17,470 nt of DNA, from NCBI GenBank assembly GCA_023227945.1, contig JALOCC010000041.1:1-17470 (forward strand), in the 5' to 3' direction. A program made the translations under genes and the position numbers. Positions within the stretch are counted from its first letter, which is position 1. Every line of letters begins with the position of its first letter. Positions 8,066 through 15,245 of the stretch are shown one piece after another. This DNA comes from Candidatus Omnitrophota bacterium. Its GTDB lineage: Bacteria > Omnitrophota > Gorgyraeia > Duberdicusellales > 4484-171. The notes below the pieces were generated by a model, which was not told the DNA's origin, ran no database searches, and saw only the letters and a list, made by a program, of their open reading frames with translations.

Positions 8066-8773
8066 ATGAAAATACGATTAGACATATTCGAAGGCCCGCT
8101 GGATTTACTTCTTTATCTTATTAAAAAAGACCATCTTAATATATATGATATTCCTATATCTACCGTTGTCGGGCAGTATTTACAGTTCCTGGAGCTTATG
8201 AAGTTTTTGGATATAAATATAGCTTCCGAATATATGGTTATGGCAGCAACGCTTATAAATATAAAATCAAAAACTCTTCTTCCCAAAGAGCAGGCTCCGG
8301 AAGCTCCGGAAGAGGACCCTCGCGAAGAGCTGGTAAAGAAGCTTCTTGAATATGAAAAATTCAAGGAGGCAGCGCAATTCCTTAAGGAAAAGGAAAAAGA
8401 ACGGCTTAAATATGTAACGCGCTCCGGCTCTGACAATCAGGAAAAAGAAGTATTTCTGGAAGCTTCAATCTTTGATTTAATAAGCGCTTTTAAAGGAGCC
8501 CTTAAGGACGTTCCCAGGGATATTTTCTTTGAGATTATAAAAGACGAATTTACCGTGGAGCAGAAAATCCACGACCTTTTGCACCTTTTTCTTGTAAAAG
8601 AAACCGTATCTTTGGATGAATTATTTTCTTCGGCTAAAAGTAAACTTGAAGTAGTTGTTATTTTTCTTGCCATACTTGAACTTATCAGGCTTTGTGAAAT
8701 TGTTGCTATCCAAAAAGTGCTTTTTGGGCAAATTTCAATTGCCAGAAGGCAAAATGTTTTAACCTGCCCCTAG
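8066..8773 (+). CDS. scpA: Segregation and condensation protein A
   Basis: ScpA is the kleisin that closes the bacterial SMC ring and, with ScpB, compacts and separates chromosomes. The 235-residue protein has the family N-terminus IFEGPLDLLLYLIKKDHLNIYDIPI, split here as residues 8-27 plus the following DIPI, which binds the SMC neck. AATLINIKSKTLLP (about 61-74) follows. An acidic and basic linker leads to a C-terminal winged-helix region (about 170-230) that would bind the SMC head. scpB, usually the next gene, is absent; a palindromic element with a gene remnant occupies the following spacer. There is no clear Shine-Dalgarno before the ATG, which comes just after palindrome family I. ScpB may be encoded elsewhere in the genome. 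Confidence 0.93.
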   Translation: MKIRLDIFEGPLDLLLYLIKKDHLNIYDIPISTVVGQYLQFLELMKFLDINIASEYMVMAATLINIKSKTLLPKEQAPEAPEEDPREELVKKLLEYEKFKEAAQFLKEKEKERLKYVTRSGSDNQEKEVFLEASIFDLISAFKGALKDVPRDIFFEIIKDEFTVEQKIHDLLHLFLVKETVSLDELFSSAKSKLEVVVIFLAILELIRLCEIVAIQKVLFGQISIARRQNVLTCP

Positions 8774-8779
8774 AATGTC

Positions 8780-9039
8780 GGTTACGTTAAACGGTTACGT
8801 AACTCGTTACGGTTGCGTTTGACGTAAAACGTTATGGAAGATAAAAAACCTATACGAAGTTTCCATGATTTAGATGATACAATGACAAAATCCAACGAAA
8901 CAATTACTTATGACAAAATTAGTAAGCAGTGTTACAATCTAGCAATTGCCTAGGATAAATTTAACGAACGTAATCCGGGACGCAACCGATAGACGATAGA
9001 CGAAACGGGTCGCGCAACCGTTTTACGAAAAACGCAACC
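8780..9039. repeat. Palindromic repeat family II, copy A, with cargo in the loop
   Basis: The ends are GGTTACGT at 8780-8787 and ACGCAACC at 9032-9039. The inner left arm 8793-8832 matches 14173-14212 of copy B at 36 of 40 bases, and the right arm 8993-9039 matches 14216-14262 at 40 of 47. Copy B has three bases (14213-14215) between these segments; this copy has 160 (8833-8992), which encode the four-helix-bundle remnant. The element fills the spacer between scpA and ruvB and ends two bases before the ruvB start codon. Confidence 0.88.
8834..8992 (+). pseudogene. Remnant of a four-helix-bundle (23S rRNA IVS-type / TIGR02436-like) protein gene
   Basis: An ATG at 8834 opens 39 codons to a TAG at 8951-8953; the same frame then continues DKFNERNPGR to a second TAG at 8990-8992. 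Three blocks recall, in order, conserved parts of the four-helix-bundle protein family: KKPIRSFHDL (usual N-terminus), TMTKSNETI (central DDAM-SNE-I region) and YDKISKQCYNLAIA-stop-DKFNER (C-terminus, where the family typically has Trp at the stop). Full proteins are about 110-130 residues, so most of helices 1-3 has been deleted in frame and a TGG has probably become TAG. No Shine-Dalgarno precedes it. It lies exactly in the loop of palindrome family II. The family match is from memory and the segments are short, so a new small ORF remains possible but is less likely. Confidence 0.6.
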
Positions 9040-9041
9040 AT

Positions 9042-10079
9042 ATGAATCAAGAGAATGAACGAGTGGTCGATTATTTACAGGAGAACGAAGAGGAAAAGGT
9101 TATAAACCTCTCTCTTCGCCCGCATAGTATTTCTGATTTTATCGGGCAGAAAAATGTTATCAGTGCTTTAGAAATTGCGATTGCCGCGGCAAAGAAAAGA
9201 GAAGAACCCCTTGAGCACGTCCTTCTTTCCGGCCCCCCCGGCCTTGGTAAAACCAGCCTTGCCTATTGTATTGCTCATGAAATGGGAAGCAAACTTACTT
9301 CAACAAGCGGCCCGGCTATTGAGCGCGCAGGCGACCTGGTCGGTATTTTAACTAACCTTGAAAAAGGAGATATTCTCTTCATAGATGAAATCCACCGCCT
9401 TTCAAAGATTGTAGAAGAGTTTCTTTATCCTGCCATGGAAAATTTCCAGATAGATTTTGTAATTGATAAAGGCCCTTACGCAAAAAGCGTAAAATTTAAC
9501 TTGAAGCCTTTTACACTTATAGGCGCAACAACAAGGAAAGGGTTGTTAAGTGCACCGCTGCGGGGCAGGTTCGGCCTTTTTTATGATTTTGATTTTTATA
9601 AAGCTTCTGATTTGTCTTTAGTTGTTGAAAGAAGCGCAAAACTTCTTGATGTAAAAATTGACAAGGAAAGCGCTCTGGAAATTGCGTCTCGCTCCCGTGG
9701 TTCGCCGAGGCTTAGTAACCGGCTTTTAAAAAGAGTAAGAGACTATACGCAGGTAAAAGATAAAGGCGCAATCCACCTTGAAATAACCAGAGAAGCCCTT
9801 ACGCATTCAAGAATTGATGAAAATGGATTTGATGATTTAGACAGAAAATACCTTCGTGCGTTAATTGAGCTCTACCAGGGTGGCCCTGTCGGCATTGAGA
9901 CAATTGCAGCTTCTCTCGGCGAAGATAAGGGTACTCTTGAGGATGTGGTTGAACCTTACCTGTTAAATAAAGGCTTTATAATCCGCTCTCCGCGTGGCAG
10001 AATCGTTACAGATGCGGCTTACAAGAATTTAAACATTTCTTCCCCTGAGAAATCTATGGAAGGAAGAGATGGCAAATAA
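9042..10079 (+). CDS. ruvB: Holliday junction branch migration ATPase RuvB
   Basis: RuvB is the hexameric AAA+ motor that, with RuvA, migrates Holliday junctions before RuvC cleavage. The 345-residue protein shows LRPHSISDFIGQ (25-36), Walker A GPPGLGKT (64-71), Walker B DILFIDEIHRL (110-120), sensor 1 GATTR (161-165), the arginine-finger segment APLRGRFG (171-178) and sensor 2 SRGSPRLSNRLLKRVRDY. The C-terminal winged helix (GGPVGIETIAASLGED) follows. The start at 9042 gives a normal N-terminal length but has no Shine-Dalgarno and comes two bases after palindrome family II. ruvA and ruvC are not in the window. The last 11 bases overlap the next gene, a membrane protein, so that gene is probably translationally coupled to ruvB. 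Confidence 0.97.
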   Translation: MNQENERVVDYLQENEEEKVINLSLRPHSISDFIGQKNVISALEIAIAAAKKREEPLEHVLLSGPPGLGKTSLAYCIAHEMGSKLTSTSGPAIERAGDLVGILTNLEKGDILFIDEIHRLSKIVEEFLYPAMENFQIDFVIDKGPYAKSVKFNLKPFTLIGATTRKGLLSAPLRGRFGLFYDFDFYKASDLSLVVERSAKLLDVKIDKESALEIASRSRGSPRLSNRLLKRVRDYTQVKDKGAIHLEITREALTHSRIDENGFDDLDRKYLRALIELYQGGPVGIETIAASLGEDKGTLEDVVEPYLLNKGFIIRSPRGRIVTDAAYKNLNISSPEKSMEGRDGK

Positions 10080-10665
10080 TAATCAGACTGATTTCCCACC
10101 ATATAAAATTTCCAAATCATTCAAATTTTTTATCACTTTATTTTCAATCATAGCTTTGCTATTTCTTGGCTATATTTTATTTAAGACAGGTGAAAATTTG
10201 CAAGACATTATAAGTATTATTACAGGTGCAATTGGCGGGATTGTTTTAATCGTTTGGCTTGCGCTAGTGAGTATAAAGAAAATTCGTAATAAAGAAGGTC
10301 TGTCAGATAGAGAGTGTTTATATATTGATGATTTGGGGAATTCTAAAATTGTAAATATTATCAAAAAATATATATTTTCAAATATGGAAATAGGCGATGT
10401 TTTGAAATTTATAATTGTGATGGGTTATCTGTTTAAATGGATGTTTTTTGGTGTATTTACTTTTGGAACGATAATAGTATTTTGTAGAAATGATACTTTT
10501 TTTAGCAAAATCTTGATGCTATCTTTAGGCATAATTTGGTGTCCTTGGCTTGAAAATCTTATTTTGAAAAAGCTTAATTACAAGATTGTTTTTATTATTA
10601 AGATATTAGCCACTTTTGCTATATTTTGTGCAGGTATTATTATGATAGATAAGAAAGGAGGTTAA
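10069..10665 (+). CDS. Unknown membrane protein with about five transmembrane helices
   Basis: I do not recognise this 198-residue protein. Hydrophobic segments at about 19-38, 47-67, 112-138, 146-165 and 173-193 suggest five membrane passes, with a soluble loop (69-111, KKIRNKEGLSDRECLYIDDL) between the second and third. It has no signal-peptide cleavage site and no enzyme motif that I can see. GGAAGG shortly before the ATG, and the 11-base overlap with ruvB, support the start. The gene is clearly more AT-rich than its neighbours, with many TTT, ATA and AAA codons, which hints at recent acquisition or weak selection. Together with the next small gene it occupies the place between ruvB and DUF2905 that is often empty in other bacteria. 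Confidence 0.7.
   Translation: MANNNQTDFPPYKISKSFKFFITLFSIIALLFLGYILFKTGENLQDIISIITGAIGGIVLIVWLALVSIKKIRNKEGLSDRECLYIDDLGNSKIVNIIKKYIFSNMEIGDVLKFIIVMGYLFKWMFFGVFTFGTIIVFCRNDTFFSKILMLSLGIIWCPWLENLILKKLNYKIVFIIKILATFAIFCAGIIMIDKKGG
10654..10661 (+). promoter_or_regulatory. Shine-Dalgarno of the 61-residue gene
   Basis: AAAGGAGG lies eight bases before the ATG at 10670 and overlaps the last codons of the preceding gene. It is nearly ideal, which supports this very short ORF as a real gene. Confidence 0.75.
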
Positions 10666-10669
10666 GGTT

Positions 10670-10855
10670 ATGTATCAGAATATTGGAGCCATTATTGATA
10701 AGTTAATTTTCTTTGGATGTGGTATATATTTCATAGTTTTGTCCATAAAAAATAGAGAAAAATTAGGAAATAAAGTAGCCATGGTTAGATTCTCTGGGAT
10801 ACTATTGATACTCATAGGCATAGTGTTTACTATAAAGTCAATACTACAGAAATAG
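10670..10855 (+). CDS. Small unknown membrane protein
   Basis: The 61-residue protein has two hydrophobic helices (about 10-26 and 42-58) joined by a basic loop with KNREKLGNK, consistent with a two-pass hairpin and cytosolic loop. I recognise no family. It starts four bases after the preceding membrane gene and has a strong ribosome binding site, so the two are probably expressed together. Like its neighbour it is AT-rich. A partner role for the larger membrane protein is possible, but this rests only on position. Confidence 0.6.
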   Translation: MYQNIGAIIDKLIFFGCGIYFIVLSIKNREKLGNKVAMVRFSGILLILIGIVFTIKSILQK

Positions 10856-10930
10856 CTAATTTTTAACGCCTTTTCCGTTTCCCTCCACGCTCAAAAGCCA
10901 GAAAATTCTTCCAACTTTCCTAAAATTTTC

Positions 10931-10948
10931 AATCAGTGCAATCAGTGC
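10931..10948. repeat. 9-base tandem direct repeat
   Basis: AATCAGTGC occurs twice in immediate succession (10931-10939, 10940-10948), upstream of the -10 box at 10971. It could be an operator half-site pair, but nothing else shows this. Confidence 0.4.
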
Positions 10949-10967
10949 TACAAATTTTATAAACTTA

Positions 10968-10976
10968 TGGTATAAT
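10968..10976 (+). promoter_or_regulatory. Likely sigma-70 promoter with extended -10
   Basis: TGG-TATAAT (10968-10976) is a perfect -10 with the TGn extension. The -35 region is poor (GCTACA at 18-base spacing, matching three of six). It lies in a 169-base AT-rich spacer, about 50 bases before the DUF2905 gene, and would start transcription near 10983. It probably drives DUF2905, tgt and perhaps trmD-rplS. This is the best promoter I see in the window. Confidence 0.6.
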
Positions 10977-11024
10977 TTGGACCCAGATTTTATACAGTGA
11001 TATTAGGCAAAATTCGCTAAATTT

Positions 11025-12367
<1,343 letters not shown>

Positions 12368-12375
12368 GCCTTTTG

Positions 12376-12423
12376 TCTTTGGTCGTCTTGCCCTGAGCGT
12401 AGTCGAAGGATTATCTTTGGCCG
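12376..12423. repeat. Short dispersed repeat flanked by 10-base direct repeats
   Basis: The core CCTGAGCGTAGTCGAAGG (12392-12409) is a sequence I remember from intergenic regions of many bacterial metagenome assemblies. It is bounded by TCTTTGGTCG (12376-12385) and TCTTTGGCCG (12414-12423), nine of ten identical, like a target duplication. It fills most of the 63-base tgt-trmD spacer. Confidence 0.5.
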
Positions 12424-12430
12424 GATTATT

Positions 12431-13132
12431 ATGATTATCGACGTAATAACTATTTTTCCAAGGATGTTTACGCCGGTTGTGGATGAATCTATCATCAAAA
12501 GGGCTAAAGATAAAGGCCTTTTAAAAATAAATTTACACGACTTAAGAAATTACACTAATGATCCGCATAAAAAAATTGATGCCCCTGCTTATGGCGGAGG
12601 AGGCATGGTATTTAAGCCAGAGCCAGTATTTGGCGCAGTTGAACATATTCTCGGATATAAAATATATCCGAAAAAAAAGGCCGGCAAGAATAAAAAGATT
12701 ATTCTTTTTAGCCCACAGGGGAAAAAATTGAACCAGCAAATTTTAAAAAAATTTCTTAACTATGAAAGGCTAATTCTTATAGCCCCGCGTTATGAAGGGG
12801 TAGATGAACGGGTAGCCAAGCATTTGGCTGAAGAAGAGCTTTCTATAGGCGATTACATTTTAAGCGGAGCGGAACTTGCGGCAATGGTTTTTATAGATTC
12901 AATTACCAGGCTTATCCCGGGCGTTGTTTCTGATAGAAGCTCGATAGAAAACGAAAGTTTTGAGAACGGACTTCTTGATTATCCCGCGTATACAAGGCCG
13001 GAGGATTTTCGCGGGCTGAAAGCCCCCGAAGTTTTACTTTCCGGAAACCACGATAAGATAAAAAAATGGCGTAAGGATAAAGCGTATGAGGCAACAAAAA
13101 AGAAAAGGCCTGATTTATTAAAACACAGATGA
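12431..13132 (+). CDS. trmD: tRNA (guanine-N1-)-methyltransferase TrmD
   Basis: TrmD methylates G37 of tRNAs with SAM and prevents frameshifting. The 233-residue protein has the SPOUT knot motifs: DPHKKIDAPAYGGGGMVF (44-61), APRYEGVDERV (about 117-127) and SIGDYILSGAELAAM (137-151, Ala where Gly is usual). The C-terminal LPAYTRP-like block follows (DYPAYTRPEDFRGLKAPEVL). The stop codon TGA (13130-13132) lies inside the first arm of the palindrome at 13123, so the last residues, KHR, are encoded by the repeat. trmD directly before rplS is the classical order; rpsP and rimM, which usually come before, are absent. The ribosome binding site is weak. Confidence 0.96.
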   Translation: MIIDVITIFPRMFTPVVDESIIKRAKDKGLLKINLHDLRNYTNDPHKKIDAPAYGGGGMVFKPEPVFGAVEHILGYKIYPKKKAGKNKKIILFSPQGKKLNQQILKKFLNYERLILIAPRYEGVDERVAKHLAEEELSIGDYILSGAELAAMVFIDSITRLIPGVVSDRSSIENESFENGLLDYPAYTRPEDFRGLKAPEVLLSGNHDKIKKWRKDKAYEATKKKRPDLLKHR

Positions 13133-13210
13133 TCACAGACAAGAAATCACAGATGATCGCAGATAAAATCATCTGTGATCATCCGCTTACAAATCTGTGC
13201 TAATCTGTGT
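13123..13210. repeat. Palindromic intergenic element (ACACAGAT type)
   Basis: Outer arms 13123-13140 and 13193-13210 pair at 15 of 18 positions (ACACAGAT with ATCTGTGT at the ends). Inside, ATCACAGATGAT (13146-13157) pairs perfectly with ATCATCTGTGAT (13168-13179). The motif CACAGATGATC is repeated several times. It overlaps the end of trmD and stops six bases before the rplS ribosome binding site. It differs in sequence from the other palindromes here but shares their design. Confidence 0.85.
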
Positions 13211-13227
13211 ACCCAAAGGAGGTTAAT

Positions 13228-13575
13228 ATGGATAAACTAATGATGGTCGAACAGGAACTTAAGGAAAGCCTTAAAAAAAATTACCCGCAATTTTCAGCAG
13301 GGGACATCATCAAGGTTCACTATAAGATTAGAGAAAAAGAAAAAGAAAGAACGCAGCCGCTTGAGGGGGTTGTCATAAAGCTTCAGGGCGCGCTTCACAG
13401 GAAATCTTTTACCATACGAAGGATTGCTTACGGTGAGGCATATGAAGTAACTTTTCCTTACTATTCGCCAAATATCGAAAAAATCGAGCTTGAGAAAAAG
13501 GTCGCAAAAACACCAAGAAGAAAAAGGCTGTATTATTTACGCGAAAGAATCGGCCGGCAAGCAATGGCAGCCTAA
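13228..13575 (+). CDS. rplS: Large-subunit ribosomal protein bL19
   Basis: bL19 lies at the 30S-50S interface of the ribosome. The 115-residue protein shows the family core: SAGDIIKVHYKIREKEKER, the block TQPLEGVVIKLQGA, SFTIRRIAYGEAYEVTFPYY and SPNIEKIEL, followed by the basic end RKRLYYLRERIGRQA. I choose the ATG at 13228 because AAAGGAGG at 13216-13222 is ideally placed; the in-frame upstream start at 13207 lies in the palindrome. The order trmD-rplS-rnhB is widespread. rnhB begins 12 bases after the stop, so the three genes are likely one transcript despite the palindrome between trmD and rplS. Confidence 0.95.
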   Translation: MDKLMMVEQELKESLKKNYPQFSAGDIIKVHYKIREKEKERTQPLEGVVIKLQGALHRKSFTIRRIAYGEAYEVTFPYYSPNIEKIELEKKVAKTPRRKRLYYLRERIGRQAMAA

Positions 13576-13587
13576 ACCTTTTTTAAT

Positions 13588-14142
13588 ATGATAGTAGGAA
13601 TTGATGAAGCAGGCCGCGGCCCTTTGGCAGGAATTGTAAGTGCGTGCGCTCTTTATCTTAGTAAAGAGCCGCCGGAAGCTGTGCGCGATTCAAAAGAGTT
13701 AACGCCTTTTGCGCGGCAAAATCTTTTTGGTTGGCTTGTTGAAAATGCTTGTTTTTCCGTAGGTATTGCCAGTCCCCAGGAAATTGATAAACTCAATATA
13801 CTTGAGGCGACAATGCTTGCGGCAAACCGGGCGATAAAAAAACTTTTAAACAAAGCGCCTTATCTTAAAAAAGCGCTTTTTATAATTGACGGCAATATCT
13901 TTCGCACCGAACTTGATATAAAATATAAGTGCATAGAAAAAGCAGATAAAACCGTAAAATCAGTTTCCTGCGCTTCAATCGTTGCGAAAGTGACCAGAGA
14001 TTATCTGATGATGAATGCGCATTTTCTGTACCCTGAATGGAATTTTGCCAATCACAAAGGTTACCCGACGAAGGAGCACTACGCGCTGATTGAAAAACAC
14101 GCATTATCGCCGTTACATAGAAGGAGTTTTCGGTTAGGGTAA
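13588..14142 (+). CDS. rnhB: Ribonuclease HII
   Basis: RNase HII removes ribonucleotides and RNA primers from DNA-RNA duplexes. The 184-residue protein starts with the signature GIDEAGRGPLAG (4-15), holding catalytic Asp 6 and Glu 7. RDSKELT (33-39), Asp 101 in FIIDGN (98-103) and Asp 138 in ASIVAKVTRD (129-138) follow. The C-terminus GYPTKEHYALIEKH and SPLHRRSF is also typical. The N-terminus starts right at the first beta strand, as in other short RNase HII proteins. Palindrome family II copy B begins 11 bases after the stop and separates it from the YraN-family gene. Confidence 0.96.
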   Translation: MIVGIDEAGRGPLAGIVSACALYLSKEPPEAVRDSKELTPFARQNLFGWLVENACFSVGIASPQEIDKLNILEATMLAANRAIKKLLNKAPYLKKALFIIDGNIFRTELDIKYKCIEKADKTVKSVSCASIVAKVTRDYLMMNAHFLYPEWNFANHKGYPTKEHYALIEKHALSPLHRRSFRLG

Positions 14143-14153
14143 CGAAGCAAATT

Positions 14154-14262
14154 GGTTGCGTCAAGCGGTTGCGGTTACGCGACTCGTCACGGTTGCGTTT
14201 TACGTAAAACGTCTAACGATAGACGAAACGAGCAGCGCAACCGATTCACGTAAGACGCAACC
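14154..14262. repeat. Palindromic repeat family II, copy B (empty form)
   Basis: The ends GGTTGCGTC (14154-14162) and GACGCAACC (14254-14262) are a perfect nine-base inverted repeat. A second pair, CGGTTGCG (14166-14173) with CGCAACCG (14236-14243), lies inside. It is homologous to 8780-9039 but lacks the 160-base loop cargo, having only three bases there. It occupies most of the spacer between rnhB and the next gene. Confidence 0.88.
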
Positions 14263-14280
14263 ATTAATCATCCTGAATAG

Positions 14281-14646
14281 ATGCAAAAAGGTAAGTTTTA
14301 CGAAGATAAAGCGGCAAATTATCTGAAACTTAAAGGCTACAGTATCCTAAAAAGAAATTTTCGTTCTCCTTTCGGAGAGATTGATATTATCGCAACGGAT
14401 GAGGGCTATATCTGTTTCATTGAAGTAAAAGCAAGAAATTATAATTATCTTGTATCCGGTAAAGAGGCAATAGATTTTAGAAAAATAGAAAAGATTAAAA
14501 AAACCGCTCTTTTTTACGCATCCGGTAATTTAGACAGGCTTTTTAGGTTCGATGTCCTGGAGATAATCCAGGGCAAGGATTTTCGTGAATATAACCTCAT
14601 AAAAGGAGCGTTTGATTGTAGCGTAGAAGCGGATAGCCGCGGATAG
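14281..14646 (+). CDS. yraN: YraN/UPF0102 family nuclease-fold protein
   Basis: YraN (UPF0102) proteins have a restriction-endonuclease-like fold; their cellular role is not well established. The 121-residue protein has the PD-(D/E)XK elements: Glu 33 and Asp 35 in PFGEIDIIA (30-38), and Glu 48 and Lys 50 in FIEVKAR (46-52). The N-terminus KGKFYEDKAANYLKLKGY is also characteristic. rnhB next to yraN is a frequent arrangement. The stop codon at 14644-14646 lies inside palindrome family I copy 2, so the last residues (EADSRG) are encoded by the repeat and the native C-terminus may have been replaced. No Shine-Dalgarno is visible before the ATG. Confidence 0.88.
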   Translation: MQKGKFYEDKAANYLKLKGYSILKRNFRSPFGEIDIIATDEGYICFIEVKARNYNYLVSGKEAIDFRKIEKIKKTALFYASGNLDRLFRFDVLEIIQGKDFREYNLIKGAFDCSVEADSRG

Positions 14647-14714
14647 CAACGCGGATTTACGCAAGCGAATTGTGGGCGGTTATCCGCGTCAATATCCGCG
14701 GTAATCCGCTTCTA
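14624..14714. repeat. Palindromic repeat family I, copy 2
   Basis: Arms 14624-14656 and 14682-14714 pair at 28 of 33 positions, with perfect outer TAGAAGCGGAT and ATCCGCTTCTA. The loop is 25 bases. Left arm 29/33 and right arm 31/33 match copy 1 at 7961-8052. It overlaps the last 23 bases of the yraN frame. Its right end with the following bases forms TATAAT (14713-14718), a possible -10 box for fchA without a convincing -35. Confidence 0.92.
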
Positions 14715-14729
14715 TAATAAAATGTAAAC

Positions 14730-15245
14730 ATGGAAAAATACAGGGATAATTTTAAAACTTATTTAAAAGATTTAGGCGCGAAAAAACCTTCCCCCGGAGG
14801 AGGCAGCGCTGCTGCGCTGTCAGCCTGTATCGGGATTTCCCTGATTGAAAAAGCCATTAATTACTCCGCTAAAGATAGAAAATTCCTTAAGGAAATAAGA
14901 CTTCTTAATAGCCTTAGAAACAAAGCTTTAATCTGTGTCGATAGTGATGGGGAAATTTTTGAAAAAGTTATGCAATCGAAAGGCAAGAAGCGGCTTTTCT
15001 TTTTAAGTAAAAGCAACGCGTTGGTTGTGGATTTGGGTAATATTTGTGTCAGAGTGTCGTGCCTTGCCAAAAAAGTTGAATCCGGCATAAAAAAGAGTAT
15101 AATTAGTGATTTTTATACGGGATTAAATTTTATCCGGGTTTCCCTTAAGGCTTGTATTTATAATCTAAAAGATAACAGCAGAATTTTAGGCAAACCGGAA
15201 AGAAGCATTAATGTTTTTAAGAGGCATTTAAAGGCAGGTGTTTGA
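14730..15245 (+). CDS. fchA: Methenyltetrahydrofolate cyclohydrolase / cyclodeaminase family protein
   Basis: This 171-residue protein belongs to the FTCD_C (cyclodeaminase/cyclohydrolase) family, whose bacterial members such as clostridial FchA convert 10-formyl-THF and methenyl-THF in C1 metabolism. The diagnostic motif KPSPGGGSAAALSACIG is at 19-35; the rest is helical, as expected. It is somewhat shorter than the roughly 200 residues usual in the family. The 3' end overlaps the folD start as TGATG, so the two are translationally coupled. That coupling, and the loss of cyclohydrolase residues in FolD, make a cyclohydrolase role more likely than a formimino-THF cyclodeaminase role. No histidine-degradation gene is nearby. 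Confidence 0.85.
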   Translation: MEKYRDNFKTYLKDLGAKKPSPGGGSAAALSACIGISLIEKAINYSAKDRKFLKEIRLLNSLRNKALICVDSDGEIFEKVMQSKGKKRLFFLSKSNALVVDLGNICVRVSCLAKKVESGIKKSIISDFYTGLNFIRVSLKACIYNLKDNSRILGKPERSINVFKRHLKAGV

